Shown piece after piece: positions 8,481 through 17,347 of a stretch of 64,000 bases of DNA; the first letter of the stretch is position 1, and each line of letters begins with the position of its first letter. This DNA comes from Nanosynbacter sp963524495 (lineage in GTDB: Bacteria; Patescibacteriota; Saccharimonadia; Saccharimonadales; Saccharimonadaceae), in NCBI GenBank assembly GCA_046846435.1, contig CP128407.1, positions 792,141-856,140 of the forward strand, read 5' to 3'. Under the pieces are notes generated by a model. The model was not told the DNA's origin. It saw only the letters and a program-made list of their open reading frames with translations, and made no database searches. The position numbers and the translations under genes are program-made.

Positions 8481-10372
8481 CACACCACCTCCACTTCTAC
8501 ACCTTGGCGTTCAGCTTGCAGAAGCAGGTTTACTTTTAGATTTATGTCGTCACCAAAAGCTCGATCGAGGAGGATGATGGATGATGGTTTGGTGGCGAGG
8601 ATGGCTGTAAATAACTCCTCTGTCATGGAGTGCGCCAGGCAAATGACGAGCTTCTCGGACGGGATGAAGCAGAAGTCGTCATACTGATCTATCTGCACCA
8701 GCGGCGAGATACCACGCTTGAGCAGGAGTTCGATTAGCAGGTCGTCGTCAGTCGTACCCTCCTCAAGCGGGTCAAGGTTAGCGAGCGCCTGCTGGCGAAT
8801 CTCCTCCGGGTCGGAAACCAGCTCGTTCCACTGCTTAAAATTACTATCACCCACCCGATACGCCCGAAAACCAAGGTCAAGCGGGACATTGCGAGATGCT
8901 AGCTTGTCCGCCTGGTCTGCCCGGATTTTGGCGCCCGCTCGACGGATACGCTCACGAGCAATGTCAGCAATAGTATGATAGCCGACTTTATACGCCTCCG
9001 ACTTCTCATCAGTCAGCTCAGGTAGCTGCACGCAAATCCAGCGGCGATTGCCGCCGTCTTCAGCGTTAAGTTCGTCGACAGCATGAGCTGTCGTGCCAGA
9101 GCCAGAGAAGAAATCAAGAACGATATCGTCGCCAGTACACCCAAACTCTAATAAGTATTTCATAAGCCGCACTGACTTTGGGTTGTTAAAGAAAGCGCCG
9201 TCCAGAAGTTGCATAACTTCCTTGGTTCCGCTGTCATTCATGCCGACCAGGCTCTTTGGGAGAACTGATATAGGCGCACCCTTTGCCGCTCCAAGATACT
9301 TCTTGATATAAATATTCCATGACGCACGATCTCCATTCTCAGTGACAAGCGGACTTGTTTTAGTCTTCTTAAAGACTACCAGATCATCTTTCAATGCTTT
9401 TTCAAAGCGCTGCCTAATAAAACGAAATATATAACCTTGTTTTGGTTGAACTTTTTCACCGTCAGGACACTCAATAAAGTACTTTTGATTGACTCCTTCG
9501 GATGGATTCCGCCATGCAAAATCTTTTTCTCTATAAAGACCTTTTTCATCCTTGCATTTATACTGAGAGACAGCCTCATTTGATAGTGGTGCCCAAAAGC
9601 TATCTATATTATCAAGCGACCTGCCATAACATAATATATATTGGTGCGCATAGTTTACAAACTTCGATCTAATACCACCGCCAGTAGCCGAATTCCAAAC
9701 TAACTGCGCTACAAAATTCTCCTCCCCAAATATCTCGTTCATCATCAGACGGAGGTTGTGGACTTCGTTGTCGTCGATAGAGACGAAGATGACACCGTCT
9801 TGGCTGAGCAGGTTGCGTGCCAGGAAGAGACGTGGATACATCATGTTCAGCCAGTTGCTGTGCTTATGCCCGCCGGTATTGGTACGCAAGCCGTCATCCC
9901 GCACAACATTACCCTCGTCATCAGTAATTCCCGTCTCCGCCTCATAACTGCGTCGTGTCTGCTTGAAATCGTCATTGTAGATAAAATCATTGCCAGTGTT
10001 GTAGGGTGGATCAATATAGATCATCTTGACCTTGCCATAATACGCCTTATGTAAGATCTTTAGCGCCGCCAGGTTGTCACCCTCGATAAACATATTGCCC
10101 GTCGTATCCCAATCGACAGAGTTCGCCTGGTCGGGGTAGAGCGTCTGGACGGTCTTCTCTTGGATGGTAGCGAAGACATCACTCTTGCCCTTCCAGCTAA
10201 GCCCGTAGCGCTCACCCAAATCAACCGCCTCACCCAGAGTCGCCTGGAGCTTCTGCCAGTCAATTTTGCCTTCGGTAACTACCTCGGGGAAAAGCTCTTT
10301 GAGTTTGTTAATTTGGCTGATTTGTATATCATCATTATATACACTAACCCGACTATCATCCCTATTATCCAT
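8480..10372 (-). CDS. mod: type III DNA adenine methyltransferase Mod
   Basis: Site-specific N6-adenine methyltransferase and target-recognition subunit of the type III system. The order of motifs is that of beta-class enzymes: catalytic motif DPPYNTG (121-127) first, then the AdoMet-binding FxGxG motif as DFFSGSGTTAHA near residue 430. The segment between them is the expected target-recognition region. Length (630 aa) is typical. It starts the operon mod, ATPase, small membrane protein, res, and overlaps the ATPase start. A TATAAT lies 10 nt before the ATG. No simple-sequence tract suggesting phase variation was seen. Confidence 0.95.
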   Translation of the reverse strand: MDNRDDSRVSVYNDDIQISQINKLKELFPEVVTEGKIDWQKLQATLGEAVDLGERYGLSWKGKSDVFATIQEKTVQTLYPDQANSVDWDTTGNMFIEGDNLAALKILHKAYYGKVKMIYIDPPYNTGNDFIYNDDFKQTRRSYEAETGITDDEGNVVRDDGLRTNTGGHKHSNWLNMMYPRLFLARNLLSQDGVIFVSIDDNEVHNLRLMMNEIFGEENFVAQLVWNSATGGGIRSKFVNYAHQYILCYGRSLDNIDSFWAPLSNEAVSQYKCKDEKGLYREKDFAWRNPSEGVNQKYFIECPDGEKVQPKQGYIFRFIRQRFEKALKDDLVVFKKTKTSPLVTENGDRASWNIYIKKYLGAAKGAPISVLPKSLVGMNDSGTKEVMQLLDGAFFNNPKSVRLMKYLLEFGCTGDDIVLDFFSGSGTTAHAVDELNAEDGGNRRWICVQLPELTDEKSEAYKVGYHTIADIARERIRRAGAKIRADQADKLASRNVPLDLGFRAYRVGDSNFKQWNELVSDPEEIRQQALANLDPLEEGTTDDDLLIELLLKRGISPLVQIDQYDDFCFIPSEKLVICLAHSMTEELFTAILATKPSSIILLDRAFGDDINLKVNLLLQAERQGVEVEVV

Positions 10373-10382
10373 ATCACAACTT

Positions 10383-10388
10383 ATTATA
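10383..10388 (-). promoter_or_regulatory. -10 box of mod
   Basis: TATAAT read on the minus strand, 10 nt before the mod ATG, leaving only a very short leader without a ribosome site. Confidence 0.6.
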
Positions 10389-10414
10389 CTACAGGCGCTA
10401 TCAATTAGATGTAT

Positions 10415-11134
10415 CTAAGTGTTGACCGCTTTTTGTAATTTATTGTAAACAACCTCGTCATTTGCAGAGTGGTATTTACAATGGATGAGCTTTTCAGAAT
10501 ACATCAGGGCTTCTTCCAGATTTTTATATTTCTTACTTTCAGACACTAGTTTGCGATAATTTTTTACTAAAAGTTTCTCTAACTCCCACTTTGGTCTCCA
10601 GTCTTCTATTTTATATTCTATCAATCTTTTTTCTAACTGTGATATGATATCAATTGATTTCAAATATCTTGATTGTTTATAATACAGATCAGCTAAAAAA
10701 TACAAATCATGAGTATAGTAGACAATATTGTTAAAAGCAAAGTTTAAGAATACTTCTGCCTTTTCTAGATCTCTTATAGATGGGTTTTCTACAAGTACTC
10801 TCCCTAGGCTTAATGCTATATCTACTTGACAGAAAAAATTACTGCTATCTATATCCGATAGAGGTAGTTTGACTCTTTCTGCATCTAAAAATGCTAATTC
10901 ATAACATATTGCTGATTTTTGAGCTAAACCTCTCCTAGTGTCTCCAGCTGTCATAAATGGTTTATTTAGGCGATCATAAGCCTGAGCTAGTAGAAAATTT
11001 ACTTTCATACTGTTTTTACTCGCATGAAGATAAAATATCGTATTTAGAGCCATTATTTCGTTATCCATTTCATCGTAATTACGAAGAATTATCTCAATTT
11101 TTTCGGATTCGGTCAGAATGGGCTCGTTCATCAT
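10415..11134 (-). CDS. helical-repeat (TPR-like) protein coupled to radC
   Basis: No family recognised with confidence. The 239 residues are almost entirely alpha helical, with alternating patterns such as KVNFLLAQAYDRLNKP and LYFLADLYYKQSRYLKSIDIISQLEK that resemble tetratricopeptide repeats, so a protein-binding role is likely. The ATG overlaps the radC stop in an ATGA arrangement, showing coupled translation. It is much more A+T rich than radC, which suggests a different origin. A second ATG at 11131 is an alternative start. It is followed by the promoter of mod. Confidence 0.65.
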   Translation of the reverse strand: MMNEPILTESEKIEIILRNYDEMDNEIMALNTIFYLHASKNSMKVNFLLAQAYDRLNKPFMTAGDTRRGLAQKSAICYELAFLDAERVKLPLSDIDSSNFFCQVDIALSLGRVLVENPSIRDLEKAEVFLNFAFNNIVYYTHDLYFLADLYYKQSRYLKSIDIISQLEKRLIEYKIEDWRPKWELEKLLVKNYRKLVSESKKYKNLEEALMYSEKLIHCKYHSANDEVVYNKLQKAVNT

Positions 11135-11775
11135 AGCACTCTCCTATGACTATTTTTAGTAACGATAATATGGTCATTAAGCGTAATACCGAGAAGATTT
11201 CCAGACTCGGCGAGTCTGGCGGTGACGTCCTTGTCAGCCTGACTCGCCTCCAAACCCCCGCTCGGATGATTATGTGCCACGATAATCGAGGCAGCGCGAT
11301 CGGCGATGGCATCGGCGAAAACTTCGCGCGGGTGCACCAGGCTGGCGGTCAGTGTGCCAATGGTCACTACCCGTTTGGCGATCAAACGATTCGCACCATC
11401 CAGCGTCAGACAGACAAAATATTCTTGCTTTTTGTCGCGAATATCGGTCAGCAGCTCAACCGCTTTCTCTGGACTGTCAATAATTGGCTGATCGCTATCC
11501 AGCAAGTACCGCCGCGCCAGTTCCAAACTTGCCAAAATCACCGGGATTTTCGCTTCGCCCAAACCAATCACGCTCCGTAAATCATCATACGAAACATCAC
11601 CGCCTTTTTGACGCAAAATTTTCAGCACTTCGCGTGCAATTTTACCAACATCGGCCCGAGCATTGCCGCTGCCAATAATCGCCATCAACAGCTCCAAATC
11701 GCTCAGCCGCGCCGTACCGTAACGCGCCAATTTCTCGCGGGGACGGTCGTTAGGGTGGCGGTCAGAGATTCTCAT
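11131..11775 (-). CDS. radC: RadC family JAB/MPN-domain protein
   Basis: RadC-like protein (214 aa) with an N-terminal UPF0758 helical domain (SDLELLMAIIGSG) and a C-terminal JAB1/MPN-type domain carrying the metal motif AHNHPSG followed by an Asp in SQADKD. Despite its name the family is not a proven repair enzyme; it often lies near mobile or defence genes. Here it lies between a GmrSD-like gene and a type III system. It has its own leaderless-type promoter and is translationally coupled to the helical-repeat gene downstream. Confidence 0.9.
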   Translation of the reverse strand: MRISDRHPNDRPREKLARYGTARLSDLELLMAIIGSGNARADVGKIAREVLKILRQKGGDVSYDDLRSVIGLGEAKIPVILASLELARRYLLDSDQPIIDSPEKAVELLTDIRDKKQEYFVCLTLDGANRLIAKRVVTIGTLTASLVHPREVFADAIADRAASIIVAHNHPSGGLEASQADKDVTARLAESGNLLGITLNDHIIVTKNSHRRVL

Positions 11776-11781
11776 ATAGAC

Positions 11782-11787
11782 AGTATA
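11782..11787 (-). promoter_or_regulatory. -10 box of radC (leaderless type)
   Basis: TATACT on the minus strand, then six bases, then the ATG at 11775. A transcript starting about 7 nt after the box would begin at the start codon. Confidence 0.65.
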
Positions 11788-11831
11788 GCAAGCACCCTAA
11801 CTAAACTAAAGTTGTCAGGCTGCACGCATAC

Positions 11832-13937
11832 CTACTGTTCAATCGGCCTTGTCAATTCAACATTGATAGAGATTTTATCAACATTAAACATCTCCACTAG
11901 TTCGCGCATGAGTCGTATTTTTTGATTCGTATTTGTTGCTACGTCAACCACAAGCCCTGTGTCGTGAATCTTTACGGAATTAAAAAATCTTTTAGAATCA
12001 TTACTAATCCAATTTTTCGTCTTTTCGCTATTCATAATCTGATCAGTAAAATCAGGGTTCTCGTCATACAAATACTCGCAATAGACGCCAAGAATTTGCG
12101 ACCAGCTCGTTACTGGATATGAATCATCACCGATATAGAACATCTTTACCATTGTGCCCTTGAAATCAACATCATCAAAAATATTAACTTTCGTATCAAG
12201 CACTGGCGGTTCAAACGTACTTGTTGGCAGCGGCCAAATTTTAATTATTTTATCAATCCACCACCGCTGGCGCTCCAATATTGCCGCTTCATTCCATGTA
12301 TCATATTTAGCAACAGTCTTATTAATCTTAAGCGGGCTATCAGCAAACCCGTCTGGCATATCGCGCTTTTCCCGGAAACTCTTGTTTGAATATTCAGAGT
12401 TATATCCCGTCAATGTCAAATTCGCTAGCCCATGCAAATATGTGCCATGAATTTCGTCGGCATAGTCACCGAGCTCATCCCGCCAAGCATTGGTCATGGT
12501 TTGCGGCATAATATGTTCAATCGTTAGGTGTAGCTCTTTGTTATTAATTTGTTTCAGCAATGACACGTCCTTAGACTCATCGTCAACCGCAGTTAACAAA
12601 TACATAACATTGGAAGAGCGCTGATTATAGGTAAAGTTTGCTTTTATCGCTGTTTCTATTTCATTATTTCTTGGTAGGCGAGTTTGTCCACTTCTCGAAA
12701 GCATAGTGTATTTTAGCACTTCAATATATACTGCATTGTTCTGTTCGACACTCGATAATATATTTCTATGCAATCCCGCAAAATAGTTATCTAGACTTGC
12801 TGTCGATAGGTTAACGACGATACGCCGCGAAAAGTAGACACGTAGCACATCAAATACCTCAGCAATTTCATCATCAGACAAATGTCCATCTTGCCAATAT
12901 TTCATAACTGATACAACATACGGGAAGAATGCTTCGATTCTCAAATAGCGCATAATGAACGCTGCCGAGTTCAGCTTGGTAAATTCATTATTGACATCTA
13001 TACCAAACTTCAAAAAGCGATAGTATTTTAATATTCTCAAAATCTCACCATAAAATGTGTCAAGCGATTCATACGACTGATCATCAGAAATATTATTAGA
13101 AAAAGCTTTTTTAAACTCTGGATACACCTTATCAGTATTTACGACCGATTGGTTTTTAGCAATCAAATAAACACGGAAAAAGTCGGTAATATCGTCACGC
13201 TGCGGATCGGTTAAGTATGTTTCAATATGCTGCCAATAGTTAGTCAAAACATAATCTTGTTTTTCTGAGGTGTACAACATCAATGAAAAATTCCGAATTT
13301 TATCGCCATCTGTCAATGGCTTGCCAGTTGAGTTAATACTTTCAAAAACTTTTTGTGGATTATCGTCATCTTTATCTAGCACGATTGTGACAATTTCAAA
13401 ATCATCAAGCGTGTTAATGTACTGTTCTAAATGATCACGATCTCTAAAATATTCATAAAATTGAAGATAAGACTTACATAAATTACTTTTCTTTTCATAC
13501 TCGGTCAATTCCGCCTGGCTAAATATTTTCTCAAATATTTTATTGTCAGTAGTTACCGCCCGAAGTTTGATACGGTTTTCCTCTGATCCATATTGTTTTG
13601 CATATCTATTGTATAAATACTCATCCTTAATTTGCTCGGCTACCAGTTCAATCTTTTCAGGAGATTCCAGCGCCAAATGGTAAATTGCGGTAATCATCAG
13701 CAAAACTGTCGTTGCACGCTGCTGACCGTCGATAATGATACTTCGGTCGCCGTCGTTGATATACACGATACTGCCGAAATAATGCTTTTTATCTCCACGC
13801 TTCACCTCTTCAAGGTCGTCTAAAAACATTTGGACATTATCGGCTGTCCAAGAATAAGGGCGTTGAAAATTAGGTATCTCAAAGAATTTGTTTGGCGTAT
13901 ATAAGAATAATTTAATGTTAGTTTGCAGCGCTTTCAT
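11832..13937 (-). CDS. DUF262/DUF1524 (GmrSD-like) restriction protein
   Basis: Predicted nucleotide-dependent endonuclease of the GmrSD/DUF262 group, known in other bacteria as type IV enzymes acting on modified DNA. The N-terminal DUF262 domain has IPNFQRPYSW (21-30) and the ParB-like IDGQQR motif (69-74). The DUF1524 HNH nuclease is marked by EHIMPQ (474-479) and a following asparagine-rich NLTLTGYNSEYSNKSF segment. About 120 residues after the HNH domain form an extra C-terminal domain of unknown role. At 701 aa it is a single-chain GmrS-GmrD fusion. It has its own promoter and starts the defence island. Confidence 0.88.
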   Translation of the reverse strand: MKALQTNIKLFLYTPNKFFEIPNFQRPYSWTADNVQMFLDDLEEVKRGDKKHYFGSIVYINDGDRSIIIDGQQRATTVLLMITAIYHLALESPEKIELVAEQIKDEYLYNRYAKQYGSEENRIKLRAVTTDNKIFEKIFSQAELTEYEKKSNLCKSYLQFYEYFRDRDHLEQYINTLDDFEIVTIVLDKDDDNPQKVFESINSTGKPLTDGDKIRNFSLMLYTSEKQDYVLTNYWQHIETYLTDPQRDDITDFFRVYLIAKNQSVVNTDKVYPEFKKAFSNNISDDQSYESLDTFYGEILRILKYYRFLKFGIDVNNEFTKLNSAAFIMRYLRIEAFFPYVVSVMKYWQDGHLSDDEIAEVFDVLRVYFSRRIVVNLSTASLDNYFAGLHRNILSSVEQNNAVYIEVLKYTMLSRSGQTRLPRNNEIETAIKANFTYNQRSSNVMYLLTAVDDESKDVSLLKQINNKELHLTIEHIMPQTMTNAWRDELGDYADEIHGTYLHGLANLTLTGYNSEYSNKSFREKRDMPDGFADSPLKINKTVAKYDTWNEAAILERQRWWIDKIIKIWPLPTSTFEPPVLDTKVNIFDDVDFKGTMVKMFYIGDDSYPVTSWSQILGVYCEYLYDENPDFTDQIMNSEKTKNWISNDSKRFFNSVKIHDTGLVVDVATNTNQKIRLMRELVEMFNVDKISINVELTRPIEQ

Positions 13938-13943
13938 ATGTTA

Positions 13944-13949
13944 ATTATA
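13944..13949 (-). promoter_or_regulatory. -10 box of the GmrSD-like gene (leaderless type)
   Basis: TATAAT on the minus strand, six bases before the ATG at 13937. Confidence 0.65.
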
Positions 13950-13985
13950 CTACTCTATTGACACCTCTTCGGAGCGCTGTATTGC

Positions 13986-16688
13986 TTAAACCTTCACCGG
14001 TTGCCGGCCGCGCACCACGCATATCGCCACTACAAACATACCAACCAACCGCGATACTAATGAGGCGTCGTCTGCGCTTGATTGAGCCGTTGACGCAGAC
14101 TCTTCTTCTGGATTGAGCTGGCTGTCGTCCGGCCATATGCCAGGGGATTGACAGCTTTTTACAACCAAAACATTATCACTCACGGCACTCGTTTCGCTAT
14201 TATAACCGTAACTGTCAACCGCGCTGGCAACCGCCAAATCATTCTGTTCGTCCACTTCAGATACTTCAGTAGCAGCAAGTTCTTCTTGCGCTTCAGGTAA
14301 ATCAATAGCTGGCTCTACATCGCTGGTATCCGTAATTATAGCCTCAACTTCATCATCCAAGGGCGGTAAATCACTTTTTTCCGATGTTTCCATAACTATA
14401 CTGTCATGTTCCTCGCGAGGCATGATGCGCTCCTCTAAAATTTCCACTGCTGGCTCATCCAGCTCAACATCACGTATTGGTTCAATAGCCGGCGAGACAG
14501 GGATAGCTATCTGCTCCTCTGGCTCATAATCACTGGTGATTTCAGGAGCTGATGCTGCCTTGAGATTATCCAATTGCCCCACGGAATCCATATCAACACC
14601 AATCTCGTCGTCTACAGAGAGTTTCAAATCACCAGGTTCTTCACACACCGTAACGACTTCTGCCGGCGATATCACCGCGGCTACTTCAGTTAAGGTTAAT
14701 TCTGATTCCACTCCCGGCAAATCCTGCTTCACAAAAAACACCTCTTCCTCAACCCAAATCTTATCTTCACTGCGACCGATGTCCGCGGTGGTGTCATAGT
14801 AATCAAGTTGCCTAAAGACAGGAATTTGCGGCTCGCTCGCATCCGTATCAACCGCTAATTCATCACCCAATTCCTGCGACAGATCAACGGCAAGTTGAGC
14901 GCCATTTCTATCAACTGCTGTGTGTTTATCTGGTAGATTCGGCGCAATGTCTATCATTTCTACAGATGCCGCCATATCAGTTTTATCTGTTGTATTTACC
15001 ACATCATTCGCTACGAATACATCTGTTTCTACATCATCAATCTTCGGCTGTACCAAATTACTGTCAAAGTTGGCACGGTCGCCGATAATCAAAGAGTTCT
15101 CGCTACTTTCGACAAGCATCTGCTCCTGTGACAATATAGCTTGCGGTGTTCCGCCAGATTGACCAATAGAATAACTGCCTGACGATTGATACGTCTCGTT
15201 TTTATCGTATTCCGCCGGCACGCTAGCCGCGACTGTTCGCTCCTGGGATAGCAGCACATCATCTACGTCCGGCGTCAAGCTCCCGGGCTGTTCATTATCA
15301 GCGCCGTCAAGAGCTTGGATAGAGCCATCATAACCTGCCGCCATGCCTAGTTCAGCTTCGCGAGGCTGCGTATTTTGTAGCGGCTTCACATTAGAACCAT
15401 CAATTGATTCTGACGCCAGCTTATCCATCTCTGTTGCATCAAATTGCGCTGCCAAGTGCTGTTCAAAAATTGGCGTAAAATTGCCTTCTGCCGCTTGCCT
15501 TGGTTCAGGATTAGACGATTTTGACGTTGTTATAACAACGTCATTTTCTTTTGGGTGTTCAATTGATGATGGTTTTATATCAGACACCGCAGCAGCATCA
15601 TTGCCATCGTATGTATTTTCCACAACACTATCGACGAGTTTATTTTCGCCAGACAAGAAGTTGGCAGTTTCATTTTTTGGCAAAGTATTATTCTCGTTAG
15701 CAATTTGAGTGTCCTCGCTTACCGCTGGCGATGACAGCACAGTTCTCGTTTTCGTTCGCGTCGGTATGTCTGAAGATTCGAATGCTGGCTGCTGGTTTTC
15801 TTTATCTGCTGCACCAGAAACAACATCAAAAGTCTGCTGTTTTATTTCTATCGACGGACGATTTTCCTCTGTTGGTTCGGTAAAATACTCCTCGCCAGAT
15901 GTATTGACGGACGCTTCGCTGACATTTTCTGGCTGGGCTTCTCTAATCTCATCAACATCATCAGCGGCATCTTCCGTAACAATTGCTGGTTCCAAAAACG
16001 ATTGTTCCGCCTCCTTAATATCCGCAGGTTCGTCTGGAGATTCTGTTGTTTCACTAGTCGGGATTTCATTGCCTTGATTCGGCGGCGCAACCTGCTCAAT
16101 TAGTTTATCCGTCTTATCATCACTTATTTCAGTGATGTCTGCATTTGTTAAATCCGCCCCGCTATCAGGATTAGCGTAACCCGCCACGACAATACCGTCA
16201 TCGTCGTCACTCAGCAAATCTCTTAAATATGATTCGCGCTCTGGCGCTGGCTGCAAATTTTCATTAGCAAAATTGCGCATACGTAAAATCGGACAGTCGT
16301 CGCGTGCCGCGCAACTAGCACAGGCGGCGCTCGCCACACCTTGACATATTGCTGCCCTTCGCTCATCACTCATCCGGTTTTCCGACGAATTAATCTCGCT
16401 TTTGCCGGCAAGCGATAACGCGTCAACCGGCGTCAGCACTTCTGAATTACCTTGGCTGCTCGCATCGCTCATCGCGGTGTCAAGCTTTTCTTTGCCGCCA
16501 GCCACCGCTACCAAGTTAAGCTTACCAGCCGCTTCGTCTACACCAGCAGTTGCTTCTTCACCGATATCGTCAATGCCAGACGAAAAATCCTCGCCAACAG
16601 CGCCACCTCGCGGCGACGAAAACACATCAAAACCATCACCATCAATTCCTGTCGGTGATAATTCTCCTGTAGTCGCCTCCCCAATCAT
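13986..16688 (-). CDS. 900-aa acidic, low-complexity protein with a four-Cys cluster, in the nrd operon
   Basis: Family not recognised. The protein is dominated by Asp, Glu, Ser, Ala and Val with no clear folded domains, and is probably largely disordered. One conserved-looking island stands out near the N-terminus: Cys115, Cys123, Cys126 and Cys132 (C-x7-C-x2-C-x5-C) next to a basic ILRMRNF helix. Such spacing could hold Zn or an Fe-S cluster. The last 25 residues contain a short hydrophobic stretch (VGMFVVAICVV). The ATG overlaps the stop of the flavin reductase by 4 nt, so it is translated with the nrd operon; this and the lack of stops over 2.7 kb show that it is real. An electron carrier or scaffold for NrdG activation is speculation. 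Confidence 0.75.
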   Translation of the reverse strand: MIGEATTGELSPTGIDGDGFDVFSSPRGGAVGEDFSSGIDDIGEEATAGVDEAAGKLNLVAVAGGKEKLDTAMSDASSQGNSEVLTPVDALSLAGKSEINSSENRMSDERRAAICQGVASAACASCAARDDCPILRMRNFANENLQPAPERESYLRDLLSDDDDGIVVAGYANPDSGADLTNADITEISDDKTDKLIEQVAPPNQGNEIPTSETTESPDEPADIKEAEQSFLEPAIVTEDAADDVDEIREAQPENVSEASVNTSGEEYFTEPTEENRPSIEIKQQTFDVVSGAADKENQQPAFESSDIPTRTKTRTVLSSPAVSEDTQIANENNTLPKNETANFLSGENKLVDSVVENTYDGNDAAAVSDIKPSSIEHPKENDVVITTSKSSNPEPRQAAEGNFTPIFEQHLAAQFDATEMDKLASESIDGSNVKPLQNTQPREAELGMAAGYDGSIQALDGADNEQPGSLTPDVDDVLLSQERTVAASVPAEYDKNETYQSSGSYSIGQSGGTPQAILSQEQMLVESSENSLIIGDRANFDSNLVQPKIDDVETDVFVANDVVNTTDKTDMAASVEMIDIAPNLPDKHTAVDRNGAQLAVDLSQELGDELAVDTDASEPQIPVFRQLDYYDTTADIGRSEDKIWVEEEVFFVKQDLPGVESELTLTEVAAVISPAEVVTVCEEPGDLKLSVDDEIGVDMDSVGQLDNLKAASAPEITSDYEPEEQIAIPVSPAIEPIRDVELDEPAVEILEERIMPREEHDSIVMETSEKSDLPPLDDEVEAIITDTSDVEPAIDLPEAQEELAATEVSEVDEQNDLAVASAVDSYGYNSETSAVSDNVLVVKSCQSPGIWPDDSQLNPEEESASTAQSSADDASLVSRLVGMFVVAICVVRGRQPVKV

Positions 16689-17347
16689 TGTTCAAAAAAC
16701 GCCTCCGTTGAAATATGTGATTCATCAACGCCAGCGGCGGTTATTTTTTGCCAAACATCGCGCACAAACGGCAAGCTGCCGCAGACCAGAAAGTGCGCAT
16801 TACTCGGCACTTCACTTACAATGTTCGCCACCTCAAACCGCCCATTCCGCCAGCCGTTCTTTTCCTCAACCTGCTGGCGGGTGCTAAACTTATTGACCTG
16901 GATGGATGAGGCCGCCAACTCCTCAGAAAACACCATATATTCCGGTGATTTTTGACTCAAATAGAGAAAAGTTGGCTGCTTGGCGTCCGCCAAAATACTC
17001 CAAATCGGACTGAGCCCGCACCCCGCCGCAATGCCAACCAGCGGCTGCTTAGTCTGCGGATTGAAATCGCCGTACGCCCGGCTAATATGCAGCGTATCGC
17101 CAACTTGGCACGAACATAAATAGCTCGAGAATTCACCGCCAACATTTTTCACGGTAATCGACATCAATTTCTCATCTGGGCGCGAAGAAATACTATAGGC
17201 CTTGCCTTCGCGCACCTGGCTACCCTCGATGAACACCGTGATGTATTGCCCCGCCATAAAGTCAAACGGCCGCTCAAAATACAGCGTCGTCACCTCAGGA
17301 TTTTCCTGACGTACCCGCACAATTTCAACGGTTAGTGAATCACGCAT
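16685..17347 (-). CDS. ferredoxin/flavodoxin-NAD(P)+ reductase-like flavoprotein
   Basis: Flavin-dependent oxidoreductase of the FNR superfamily (220 aa). The FAD half shows FMAGQYITVFIEG, the flavin motif KAYSISS (the usual RxYS with Lys for Arg) and GGEFSSYL; the NAD(P) half starts at GIAAGCGLSPIWSIL and ends with LVCGSLPFV. No plant-type 2Fe-2S domain is attached. It overlaps nrdG by 16 bp and the acidic gene by 4 bp. The context suggests it supplies electrons from NAD(P)H to the radical-SAM activase NrdG, either directly or through a carrier; that role is inferred from gene order. Confidence 0.88.
   Translation of the reverse strand: MRDSLTVEIVRVRQENPEVTTLYFERPFDFMAGQYITVFIEGSQVREGKAYSISSRPDEKLMSITVKNVGGEFSSYLCSCQVGDTLHISRAYGDFNPQTKQPLVGIAAGCGLSPIWSILADAKQPTFLYLSQKSPEYMVFSEELAASSIQVNKFSTRQQVEEKNGWRNGRFEVANIVSEVPSNAHFLVCGSLPFVRDVWQKITAAGVDESHISTEAFFEQ

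Noticed and set aside
8478..8483. Reassigned TGA codon (Gly) as in Gracilibacteria/Absconditabacteria
   Set aside because: TGA is used as a true stop, for example at the end of mod where it overlaps the next ATG; conserved proteins contain no internal TGA.
15343..16077. Open frames on the plus strand opposite the 900-aa acidic gene
   Set aside because: They are Ser-rich mirror images of Asp/Glu/Ser codons on the other strand, without ribosome sites or promoters; the minus-strand gene is coupled to the nrd operon.
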